Origin: Chitinophaga silvisoli
GTDB taxonomy: Bacteria > Bacteroidota > Bacteroidia > Chitinophagales > Chitinophagaceae
Direction: 5' to 3'
Assembly: GCF_003412465.1 (NCBI RefSeq)
Contig: NZ_QTJV01000016.1
Span: 89,992 to 153,991, forward strand
Length of the DNA stretch: 64,000 nucleotides
The position numbers and the translations under genes were made by a program. The first letter of the stretch is position 1. The number at the start of each line of letters is the position of its first letter. Under the pieces are notes generated by a model, which searched no databases, was not told the DNA's origin, and saw nothing but the letters and a program-made list of their open reading frames with translations. Shown piece by piece: positions 27,801-36,400 of the stretch.

Positions 27801-28253
27801 GGCCACCACCATTTTGTTGGTAGACTGGTCGGTGATCAATGCACCGGGTACAGGTTCGCCTTTGTCGTTGGTGATAGTACCGTTGATGATCTTGTGCTCA
27901 TCGCCGGTGATAGTGATGGTATTGGAAGCAGTCATGCGCTGGATGGCATAATCGCTATGCCCCAGTTGTACGATGGTGAGTCCCAGTGGTTGCAGTGCCT
28001 GTGCTATCTTGCTGGCATTGAAAGCTCCCTGTTGGGGAAACTGCTCAAGGTAAACATATTTGTTTGCTACGGTGGCACTGTTGTAGTTAAAGTTGACGTG
28101 AAAGATGTCTTCCATTTTCTGGAGTGCTGTGGCCAGCGACACTCTTTCACTCACATAGTTATAGGTGATGGGAGCAGTATGCGCCCTTACCTGCCAGACT
28201 TCCGGCAACAGGAGGACAGTCAGGACAAGGGACCTGTTCAATTTAAGTTTCAT
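24801..28253 (-). CDS. SusC/RagA TonB-dependent transporter with STN domain
   Basis: 1150 residues. After the signal peptide an STN domain (about 35-100: LATALQKMEDIFHVNFNYN) is present, which in this family transmits ligand binding to a FecR anti-sigma factor. Then comes a carboxypeptidase-like domain (about 118-200), the plug with ITIRGASSIANNNQPLFVVDG and LKGASAAALYGSRAANGVI, and a 22-strand barrel ending in Phe. The FecR and sigma genes directly upstream complete the trans-envelope signalling chain, so the transporter probably induces its own operon when ligand binds. Confidence 0.95.
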   Translation of the reverse strand: MKLKLNRSLVLTVLLLPEVWQVRAHTAPITYNYVSERVSLATALQKMEDIFHVNFNYNSATVANKYVYLEQFPQQGAFNASKIAQALQPLGLTIVQLGHSDYAIQRMTASNTITITGDEHKIINGTITNDKGEPVPGALITDQSTNKMVVADDQGHYTIEVNGATTLLIHAVGFVNKTVKAGNSAILNVQLSPDVKDLSAVVVTALGIKREEKALGYAIATLDGSKVNTVKDVNVVNSLSGKVAGVDIRSASSDPGGSVLITIRGASSIANNNQPLFVVDGVPVASANRSPNVPVGQVTVDYGSPISDVSPDDIASVTVLKGASAAALYGSRAANGVILITTKSGNGKNKKGLNVSANFSAIYDKAWQFPDFQSEFGAGDATGSVDPTNTLSTASWGPKLNDGSRHIQWNSPTDANGNKVPTDWIAYPDRVKDFYETGSTYTSNVAITGSNFRLSYTNLQNKGITPNTGLQRNNINLAAGYELSPKIKVTTNIAYTNNTSNNRPTFNRGSSGYILYTMPANINSRLLKDYWQQGQEGLQQWSQDQGSTDNPYFVAYQLTNAYNRHHVTGNVQLTMELAKGLTLMGRTGLDWYTETDESKRAVSAVQNPYGAYYIGNLFGSEQNTDFLLTYKKSLQHDFAFFVSVGGNRMDQHSNTQSQAASQLVMPGVYNISNAAAGTITNASYKASKRINSLYAMGELSYKSYAFLDLSARNDWSSALPANHNSYFYPSASLSLILSDMFRIEHSALSYAKVRLNWSKVGRDTDPYSLYNSFTFSSPDWGDVKMATFSTTLKNNNLKPEIATSYEVGTDLKFFNNRLGIEATWYTTDSRNQIIQIPTTMASGYSARIINAGEIRNRGWELAVHGTPVSGKFIWDIGANFTRNRNKVIALTDGITSYLQGTAEGMQYQVREGESLGDMYGNTWKTVPAGPYKGKELLDETGHSQNATGLIRIGNYNPDFSLGITNTFTYGHFTLNTLVDYRQGGKFFSYMFMNLLSDGRTKNTLRGRDLAHGGLAWNDGTSDRTDGMIEDGYIDDGNGNYVKNTNITDPESFYGDYYWKMHARNTFSATYVKLREVSLTYLFSKEQTGRLPISNLSISLIARNLFSWTAAGSGYDPETAMTIKSGSITPGTSSWSLPYTRSYGVKLGLNF

Positions 28254-28293
28254 AAAAAATTAATGCGCTTTCTGTTTACGAAGTGATAATAGC

Positions 28294-29232
28294 TTATTCG
28301 AATACAATAGTATGATTAGCCTGGACTGAAAGCCGGTCATTGTACACTGACCTGATAGCAGCCAGGAGAATGTCTGTATTGTCTAAAGGACAGGAGCCTG
28401 AAAAGCGTTCCATTTGTAAGGTGGTACTTTTCCACTGTACATGAAAACCATAGTTTTCTTCCAGGACGGCTGCGACTTTATAAAGCGGTGTATTTTTAAA
28501 GACCAGGCGACCGCTCTTCCAGGAGATAAAGGACCCGGGGCTGATGCGTTCCATTTTTTTGCTGCCGGCATCGAGTCGGATCATTTCGCCGGGCGTCATG
28601 TCTGCACTACCTGCTGTAGCCGCCCAGCCGGCACCGTTTACATGGACCTTGCCTGATTCCAGCAATACTTCGATGTGTTGTTTGCGGTTGTAGATGTTGA
28701 AGGCAGTACCGAGTACAGTTACTTCCATCCCATCCGTATGCACTTTCAGGTCATGGTGTTCACCGCTGAAGTAAGCTTCACCTTCAATCCAGACGTCGTG
28801 ACCTTTGTACTGAAGGGTGGTGTTGGCATTCAGCAATACTTTAGATCCATCCGGCAATTTTACTTCCTTCGTCATGGCGATACCGGTGGAAATAGTGCTG
28901 CGTTTATTCATAAAATAAAGACCTGTGGATATGAGCAATAACAGGGATGCGGCGGCAGCTGTCCAGCGATACATTAATACGCGGAGGCGTTGTCCCAGCG
29001 CATGATCAAATCTTTCCTGCATCTCTGCCATATCGGCCGGAGAGGGTCCGTTTTCATTTTCTTTCAATATTGAAAGTAAGGTGAAAGCGGTATTCACGTC
29101 CTCCTGGTGTTCAGGGTGTGCAGCCAGCCATTGTTCCCAATGGGTGCGTGCCTGTTCATCATGTTGATTGACCCATGCTCTGAAAGAGCTGTTAGTCATC
29201 AGCTCCGCTACTGTATATTGTTCCTGGTCCAT
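28294..29232 (-). CDS. FecR-family anti-sigma factor
   Basis: 312 residues. A cytoplasmic N-terminal part (1-85) includes RAWVNQHDEQARTHWEQWLAAHP, a single membrane helix lies at about 90-107, and the periplasmic FecR domain (115-240) contains VKLPDGSKVLLNANTTLQY and a DUF4974-like C-terminus (VFKNTPLYKVAAVLEENYGF). It transmits signals from the STN domain of the SusC protein to the sigma factor. The 253-base gap upstream is filled with a tandem repeat. Confidence 0.93.
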   Translation of the reverse strand: MDQEQYTVAELMTNSSFRAWVNQHDEQARTHWEQWLAAHPEHQEDVNTAFTLLSILKENENGPSPADMAEMQERFDHALGQRLRVLMYRWTAAAASLLLLISTGLYFMNKRSTISTGIAMTKEVKLPDGSKVLLNANTTLQYKGHDVWIEGEAYFSGEHHDLKVHTDGMEVTVLGTAFNIYNRKQHIEVLLESGKVHVNGAGWAATAGSADMTPGEMIRLDAGSKKMERISPGSFISWKSGRLVFKNTPLYKVAAVLEENYGFHVQWKSTTLQMERFSGSCPLDNTDILLAAIRSVYNDRLSVQANHTIVFE

Positions 29233-29242
29233 TGTTATTATT

Positions 29243-29462
29243 AAGAGGCGGGAAGTGAGCCGGATACCCTCAATTGCTATTTAAACAAATTGTTAAGACA
29301 TTTTGAGTATGCTTACTTCCCCTGTTGCTTTTGAATAAGAGGCGGGAAATGGGCCGGATGCCCTCAATTGCTATTTAAACAAATTGTTAAGACATTTTCG
29401 TGTATGCTTACTTCCCCTGTTGCTTTTGAATAAGAGGCGGGAAATGAGCCGGATACCCTCAA
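29243..29462. repeat. 94/95-bp tandem repeat, 2.3 copies, between sigma and FecR genes
   Basis: Copies start at 29243, 29337 and 29432; the first two are near-identical full units of 94 and 95 bp, the third is cut after about 31 bases. Each unit contains an A/T-rich core flanked by G/C-rich blocks. The array fills almost all of the gap between the sigma and anti-sigma genes. Confidence 0.93.
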
Positions 29463-29485
29463 AAAATGTTTAGTTATTCTTTTGG

Positions 29486-30073
29486 TTACAATAATCCGGT
29501 GAGTTGTTTATTGCGGGCGATCACATCGCGCATTTCATCAAGCGCTCTATAAATAAGGGTTCTGGCGTACTTTACTTCTTTCATAGACATGATTTCAGCA
29601 ATACCTTCGTAACCGATATTTTCGAAGAAATAAAGATAAATGGCTTCACGCTGACGGTTACTCAGCCCATTGATTACATGCTGTACGACCTGTTTACGGT
29701 TGTGTAATTCCTGTTGTTCAATGATGGGATGATCGGCGGAGAGATCGAGGTAGAAGCCATAGCTTTCATCACTGCCCAGGTCCTCAGTGGACCGGGCCTT
29801 CTGTTGACTGATCACGCGCAACAGCTTGCGACGAACAGCAATCATCAGGTAGCTCTTTACATGCTGTACATTATTACGCCGGGAACGGCTGGTAAAGAGT
29901 TCGATAAAAAAGTCCTGCAATACGTCTTTAATCAGGCTTTTGTCGTCAGTAAACCTGTTACAGTACTTGAATAGTATAGGGAACCAATAAGCCCACAAAC
30001 CGTCGAATGCCCGCTTATCCCCTTTGCAAAACTGCTCCCAAAGTTGTATATCATCGTTTTGTCCCACTTCCAT
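29486..30073 (-). CDS. ECF sigma-70 factor (FecI-like)
   Basis: 195 residues. Region 2 is near 30-90 (LIKDVLQDFFIELFTSRS) and region 4 near 135-185 (LSNRQREAIYLYFFENIGYEGIAEIMSMKEVKYARTL). It is followed by FecR, SusC and SusD in the canonical order for Bacteroidota polysaccharide-type uptake loci. It should direct RNA polymerase to this operon when released by the FecR protein. An exact -7 box is present 17 bases upstream of the start. Confidence 0.94.
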   Translation of the reverse strand: MEVGQNDDIQLWEQFCKGDKRAFDGLWAYWFPILFKYCNRFTDDKSLIKDVLQDFFIELFTSRSRRNNVQHVKSYLMIAVRRKLLRVISQQKARSTEDLGSDESYGFYLDLSADHPIIEQQELHNRKQVVQHVINGLSNRQREAIYLYFFENIGYEGIAEIMSMKEVKYARTLIYRALDEMRDVIARNKQLTGLL

Positions 30074-30089
30074 ACGACTTGAGTAGCTG

Positions 30090-30097
30090 CAAAGCTA
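30090..30097 (-). promoter_or_regulatory. Candidate -7 box for sigma-FecR-SusCD operon
   Basis: On the minus strand TAGCTTTG matches TAnnTTTG exactly, 17 bases upstream of the sigma-factor ATG. No clear -33 TTTG at normal spacing. Confidence 0.45.
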
Positions 30098-30183
30098 TTC
30101 TATAATGCCATTGAAGTATATTAACTTTTCGTTAACCGTTTTAATGCTTTAATTTTACGATCAACACCAACCATTTAACCTGG

Positions 30184-32826
30184 ATGCCATCGTTAAAAAA
30201 TATGCTGCTGCAGCTATTGCTGTGTTTTTCTGTACCTGTGATTGCCCAAAAGACGGGAAAGATCTACGGTCAACTTGCAGATACCGTCACTCATCAAACA
30301 CTCAAGGATGCTTATATCACAATTCTAAAGGGAACTGCTGTACAAAAATCAGTTTTCTCAGATACCAAAGGGGCCTTTAGCTGCGACAATGTACCATATG
30401 GGGAGTATCATATTCATATTTCATTTCAGGGCTTAGCACCGTTTGAAAAGGCCGTTTCCCTGGATGCACAGCATCCACTGCTGAACATGGATACCATCTA
30501 CATGTTTCTTTCTGTAAAGACCCTGGATACCTTGGTAGTAGCCGAGCCACCAATGGTGATCAGGAAAGATACCCTTGAGTTCAATGCAAGCCGTTTCCCC
30601 ACTAAACCTTATGCGGAGCTGGCCAGGCTGGTACAAATCCTGCCCGGTATGCAGATCAATAATGATGGTACCATGACCATCAATGGCATTAGCATCGATC
30701 AGTTGACGGTAGATGGACAGCCATTCTTTACAGGAGATAAAAAAATGGCACTGACACACCTGCCGGCGGACATTGTGAAGAAGATCCAGGTGTATACAAC
30801 TGATTCCCTGAGTAAGACGCTCAATGCGCCGAAGACATTGAACATTGTATTGCAGGCGAATAAAAGGAAAGGCACCTTTGGTAAAGGTGGGGCAGGTATT
30901 GGTACCGCTGAAACCTATACGGTAAATGGAGACATGAACCGGATGAATGACGGACAACAATATTCTGTAATGGGCGACCTGGGCAATGTGGAAAGAGAAA
31001 GAATGGGGATGGATGCCATGCCATCTATGAGTAGCGGCAGGCAACGCATGACCAACCTGGGTGCCAGCTACCGGGATAACAGGAATAAGGGGGCCACCTT
31101 TGGGGGAAATGTACTGTCGATGAATATGCGGAATGAATCATCCTCCCGCACACATGCACTGAATATCTATCCGAATGACTCCTCTACGATACAGGACCAG
31201 GTGTCGGATGGTGTGATAAATAATTACAGTCACCAGTTCAATGGAAATGTGAATATAGGCAATGGAACCAGGACCGTCTTTATGATCAGTCCAGGTGTTG
31301 GGATCAATAAGAGTGAGAACATTTCTACACAAAAGGCTTCACAACAATTTGAAAAGACCGGTGTGCAGACCTACCAGAGCTCAGGCAGGAGCAATAGTAC
31401 GAGCACAGGCACTTCGTATGGAACGGGTTTAAACTTTACCCATAATTTTAAAAGGATGGGAGAAAGATTCATGTCTGCGCTGAATATCAGGAACAGTGAC
31501 AACGAATCCCTGTCAACGAATAATAGTGAAACGAAATATGCCACTTATAGTAATACTATTCATCAGCAGAACAAGAGCAATAACCAGTCGATGAATATCA
31601 ATTCCAATTCAAGTTATAGTGTGCCGCTGGGGAATCATTTTTTCCTGCAGGCACAGTTGGGATATTCATTCAGTAAAGACAACAACAAATACAGGACGCT
31701 GAAGTACAATGATGCGACCGGGCACTTTGACCAGCTGGATACTACGCAGAGTAATACCTACGGTAGTATTTATCATGCAGGTTCATTGCAGGCGAATGTG
31801 ACAAAGACCATGGGAAAAGTGACTGTGATGGCGGGTACAGGTATTGAGCGTGACTTGCTGCATGGGGAGAATAAAACGAATCATACAAGTCTGTCGAAGC
31901 GCTATGTAAACCTGCTGCCACAGTTTACATTTACCTATAACCCGGTCCAGAGCAATACCCTGCAATTGACTTATAACGGGAAGCCGAACCAGGTGATGAT
32001 CCAACAACTGCAACCTGTTACCATGACCAAGGACTCGCTGAATATACAGGAAGGTAACCCGGATTTACAGCAACCATATACACATAGTATCAATCTTACT
32101 TATACCAGGATGGCAGGTATGCGGATGTTGACTGTAACATTGATGTCGAATATTGTGACACATAGTATCAGTTCAGCTACTACACTGCTGAGTAATGGGG
32201 CGAGGGTGACTAAGCCGGTGAATATTGACGGGCAGCAGAACACCTCCCTGATGGTGAATTATGCGATGCCGCCCAGGACGGGGAAGTCCAGTTTCAATTT
32301 ATCAGGCAATGTCAATTATTCCAGGGCACCGGTGTTGAGTAATAATGTGCGGAATGACAGCCGGTCTTTGTATGTGAGCAGTTCATTCTCCTGGAACTAT
32401 CACGACAAGAATGGCCTGGACCTGGTCATGGGACTTTCTCCCGGGCTCAATACAATGTCGACCTCAGTGGGTCTGCATACTTCCTATTTCAATACGGGTG
32501 TGACAGGCAGAGTGGATTATTCTTATGAAGATTTGGAAGGCGAGCTGGGGCTGTATTATAATTACAACAGTAGTCTGCCTGCCAATTATCAGCCGGCTTT
32601 CCCGTTTTTGTCACCTTCGGTACGATATCGCTTTTTAAAGAAGAAAGCAGGGCAGTTAGCATTGTCTGTAAAGGATCTGTTGAATCAGCAATCCGGGGCG
32701 GACAGGATGGTATCGGCGACGAGTGTGATTGATTCCTGGATGCAAACGAGGGGCCGGTACCTGTTGCTTTCTTTTACTTATAACATCAGTCATTTTGGAC
32801 CGGGCCGAACGACGGCAGCCATTTAG
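30184..32826 (+). CDS. Outer-membrane beta-barrel protein, TonB-receptor-like (OMP_b-brl_2 type)
   Basis: 880 residues. Signal peptide (ending VIAQ), a CarboxypepD_reg domain at about 25-105, a plug-like region (about 130-215 with LVQILPGMQINNDGTMTING and ISIDQLTVDGQPFF), then a long barrel of alternating strands rich in Asn, Ser and Thr. This is the layout of the Bacteroidota OMP_b-brl_2 proteins, which resemble SusC but lack a SusD partner. Transcribed away from the sigma operon, so it is not clearly part of it. Confidence 0.85.
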   Translation: MPSLKNMLLQLLLCFSVPVIAQKTGKIYGQLADTVTHQTLKDAYITILKGTAVQKSVFSDTKGAFSCDNVPYGEYHIHISFQGLAPFEKAVSLDAQHPLLNMDTIYMFLSVKTLDTLVVAEPPMVIRKDTLEFNASRFPTKPYAELARLVQILPGMQINNDGTMTINGISIDQLTVDGQPFFTGDKKMALTHLPADIVKKIQVYTTDSLSKTLNAPKTLNIVLQANKRKGTFGKGGAGIGTAETYTVNGDMNRMNDGQQYSVMGDLGNVERERMGMDAMPSMSSGRQRMTNLGASYRDNRNKGATFGGNVLSMNMRNESSSRTHALNIYPNDSSTIQDQVSDGVINNYSHQFNGNVNIGNGTRTVFMISPGVGINKSENISTQKASQQFEKTGVQTYQSSGRSNSTSTGTSYGTGLNFTHNFKRMGERFMSALNIRNSDNESLSTNNSETKYATYSNTIHQQNKSNNQSMNINSNSSYSVPLGNHFFLQAQLGYSFSKDNNKYRTLKYNDATGHFDQLDTTQSNTYGSIYHAGSLQANVTKTMGKVTVMAGTGIERDLLHGENKTNHTSLSKRYVNLLPQFTFTYNPVQSNTLQLTYNGKPNQVMIQQLQPVTMTKDSLNIQEGNPDLQQPYTHSINLTYTRMAGMRMLTVTLMSNIVTHSISSATTLLSNGARVTKPVNIDGQQNTSLMVNYAMPPRTGKSSFNLSGNVNYSRAPVLSNNVRNDSRSLYVSSSFSWNYHDKNGLDLVMGLSPGLNTMSTSVGLHTSYFNTGVTGRVDYSYEDLEGELGLYYNYNSSLPANYQPAFPFLSPSVRYRFLKKKAGQLALSVKDLLNQQSGADRMVSATSVIDSWMQTRGRYLLLSFTYNISHFGPGRTTAAI

Positions 32827-32845
32827 GTTCCTGAACAGGGTGGGA

Positions 32846-33367
32846 TCAGAGCCTGATCTTTAATCCCATCTCCCGTTTCATCGTCAGCAATGCTTCAGCA
32901 TTCCCTTTCGCATCCTCCACAGGGTGATGTGTGTGCTTCGTCACACGCAGGTGCTTGAAGTTTTTAAACATATCCTTTTCCATTCCTTTGAAAAGACTGC
33001 CTAAATTCTGTGAGCTGTGACCGAATGGATTTGAACCAATGAAGTGATGGAAATACCAGGCTATGAACATACTATCAAAACCGTTGTTATCACTGATCAG
33101 AATTGGACGCTCCTTTCCACATACGGAAGCTATCCAGGTTTCAAATTCGGCCATTACTGTTTTTGCATCTCTGAAAGCCTTTGTTTCTTCCCTGCTAAAT
33201 CCGGATACTGCCAGTGCTTCAGGAATATAGTTTTCTGAAATGGGTGCTAACTGACCATAAAAGGTTTGATCTAATTGTTCGTTTACGAGAACGGCTCCGA
33301 ATGAAATCATGGAGAAATCTCCGGGGATAGGGCCATCGCTCTCAATGTCTACCATAATGTAAGGCAT
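32846..33367 (-). CDS. DEDDh 3'-5' exonuclease (DnaQ-like, exoribonuclease type)
   Basis: 173 residues from ATG 33367, where MPYIMVDIESDG gives the first DxE pair. The second Asp lies in ISDNNGFDSMFIAWYF and the DEDDh His/Asp pair in HHPVEDAKGNAEAL, so all four motifs are present. The size and motif spacing match stand-alone 3'-5' exonucleases such as the Rv2179c-like group. Substrate, RNA or DNA, cannot be decided. Start at 33412 would only add residues without family similarity. Confidence 0.85.
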   Translation of the reverse strand: MPYIMVDIESDGPIPGDFSMISFGAVLVNEQLDQTFYGQLAPISENYIPEALAVSGFSREETKAFRDAKTVMAEFETWIASVCGKERPILISDNNGFDSMFIAWYFHHFIGSNPFGHSSQNLGSLFKGMEKDMFKNFKHLRVTKHTHHPVEDAKGNAEALLTMKREMGLKIRL

Positions 33368-33454
33368 GGGGTTACAATTTAATTTTACTAAAATCTGCGC
33401 AAGATACGGCAAAATGTGTAAACTCCCAAAGGGACCTGCTGCTTAAATTGCGGT

Positions 33455-36400
33455 ATGACGAGATACCTGATCCTCTTTTTGCTCTTGTTTTCCAGGCTGC
33501 TTTTTGCACAGCATCCTGCTGCTGTGCTGCTTTCTAATGCTAAATTTAAAACGGGTGACAGTGCTGCATGGGCATCGCCTTCGTTTGATGACCGCTCCTG
33601 GAAAAGCATCGTGGCGGGGAAGGTATGGCAGGAACAGGGCTATCCTGACTATCATGGGTATGCATGGTACCGGTTTCATGTCCGCTTGCAGAAAAGCGGG
33701 CATTGGCAGGATAGTTTAAGGATCTTCCTGGCGCATGTGAATGATGTGGATGTGACGTATCTGAATGGCGTGAAAATAGGGAAGACGGGTAGTATGCCGG
33801 AGGACCCGGGTGGATATGTTACGAAGTGGCCCAATGTGAGATCCTACCAGCTGGCGGCCAATCATCCGGCTATCAGGTGGGGACAGGATAATATAATAGC
33901 GGTAAGGGTGTATGATGGTGGTGGTAGCGGCGGTATTTTTATGGGGCAGGCATTTGCAGATATGCTGGAGAAGGTGGATGGTGTAAGTGTAAGCCTGGGA
34001 CAATTGAAAAACAATTTCGGTGTACGTATAGACGGCACCTTTAGTTATGAGATCTTAGATGAGGGGAAGCAAATAAAACATTTCGAAAAAGTCTATCACC
34101 TGGCACCTTTTGAGGAACAGCGTTTCAATATAGATGCACCACAGAAAGACGGTATTGTTTTCAAATATACATTCAGGGAAACAGCTACCGGATTGAAAAC
34201 GGCTGGCCGCATCATGGTTCCTTATATCCAGACACCGGCAGCAGGTGTCTATCCTAAAATCAATAATGCGCCGGTATTAGGTGTGCGTGCAGGTCATCCT
34301 GTTTTATTCAGGATAGCGGCTACAGGTGCGCGGCCTTTGACGTATAAGGTTATGGGCTTGCCTCCGGGATTGGTGCAAGATGGCAATATTATACAGGGAT
34401 CGGTTTCCGCCAAGGGTCACTATCCTGTTCAGCTGGAAGTATCCAATGCCTACGGCAGCACCACAAAAACGCTGCTGATAAAAGTGGATACCTTGTTACA
34501 GTTAACACCACCTATGGGCTGGAATAGCTGGAACTGCTGGGGTGTGCATGTCAGTGAAGAAAAAGTAAAAAGTTCAGCACAGGCATTAATAGATAAAGGG
34601 CTGGCAGATCATGGCTGGTCTTATATCAACATTGATGATGGCTGGCAGGCAGCGGCACGCAATGTGGATGGAAGTTTACCAGCTAATGAGAAATTCAGTG
34701 ATATGAAGGAACTGGGAGATTGGCTGCATAGTCGTGGGTTGAAATACGGGATCTACTCTTCTCCAGGCCCGCTTACCTGTGGCGGATTCCAGGGTTCTTA
34801 TCAACATGAACTGGCAGATGCGCATGCATACGACTCCTGGGGAGTTGACTACCTGAAATATGACTGGTGTAGTTATGTACAAACGGATACATCCCTGGCA
34901 GCTTACATTTATCCTTTTAAGGTGATGCAGGATGCATTGGCAAAACAATCCCGTGATATTGTGTACAACCTATGTCAATATGGAATGAAGCGTGTATGGG
35001 AATGGGGACCGGTAGCCGGTGCGCAGAGCTGGCGTACAACAGAAGACATTGATGATACCTGGGAGAGCCTGTATAATATCGGGTTTACGCAGGGGCCATT
35101 AGCGCCTTATGCAGGACCGGGTAAGTGGAATGATCCGGATATGATGATCGTTGGGCAGGTGGGCTGGGGCGAAAGCCTGCATCCTTCCAGGTTGACACCG
35201 GACGAGCAGTATACGCATGTGAGTTTGTGGAGTTTATTGTCAGCCCCTTTATTGATTGGTTGTGATATCAGTAAGCTGGATAGTTTTACCCTGAATTTAT
35301 TGACGAATGATGAAGTGATTGCGATCGACCAGGATACATTGGGGAAACAGGCGCAGAGGGTGAATGAAAATGTATGGGTAAAAGAATTGGCTGATGGCAG
35401 TAAGGCGATTGGTTTATTCAACCTGGACACGGTGTATCGGGAGGTAGCAATACCGCTTGAAGAAAGGGTGTTGATACGGAATGTATGGCGACAGAAAGAT
35501 GAAGGCGTGTTTACAACATCTTACCATGCAAAGATTCCACCGCATGGGGTCAGGTTGATAAAGGTTACACCTGTTATCCATGCGGAGATAGAAGTTAAAA
35601 ATAAAACTGTGGGAAGTGCTGTTCCATCTACCTTACATGGAATCTTTTTCGAAGAGATCAGTCATGCGGGTGAGGGAGGCTTGTATGCAGAAATGATCCA
35701 GAACAGGGGTTTTGAGGAAAGCCGGGTACCGGCAGGTACTAAATTGGTGAATGGTATGCTGGAAGCGCCGCCTACAGAATGGAAAATGGAATGGCCGTAT
35801 AAGAGTGAATGGCCGGCATGGAATGTGTCTGGTGAAGCGACATTAACAACGGATCATCCACTTTCTGCGGCTTCGCCAAATTCATTAGCTATAAAAGCGC
35901 CTGCAACCCTTACTAATGAGGGATTTTGGGGAATAGCGGTAAAAGCAGGTGAAAGTTATAAATTATCATTTTACTTAAGAGGCTATAAGGGAAGTGTGAA
36001 AGCTGGTTTGAAGGCAGGAGATCATTTCCTGGCTGCCTACAATTTTAATATTGCCGGACAATCTGGCTGGCAGCAATATGCATGTACCTTTGTGCCTGAC
36101 AGCTCATCTGACAGTGCGAAATTTGTCTTGGAATTTGCTGACAAGGGTACTGCTTATGTAGATTTCGTTTCTTTATTCCCGGCTAAGACATTTCACAAGC
36201 GTCTTAATGGTTTGCGCAATGACATAGCAACATTGATCGATAGTCTGCATCCTGCATTTGTAAGATGGCCCGGTGGTTGTTTTGTAGAAGGCATTACCAT
36301 CGAAAGTGCGCCTAACTGGAAGAACACCATTGGCAGATTAGAAGACCGTCCTGGTACGTTCAGTCCCTGGGGGTATTGGAGCAGTGATGGATTTGGTTAC

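Noticed and set aside
29243..29462. CRISPR-like reading of the 94-bp repeats
   Set aside because: Units are directly adjacent with no spacers, so this is a tandem duplication.
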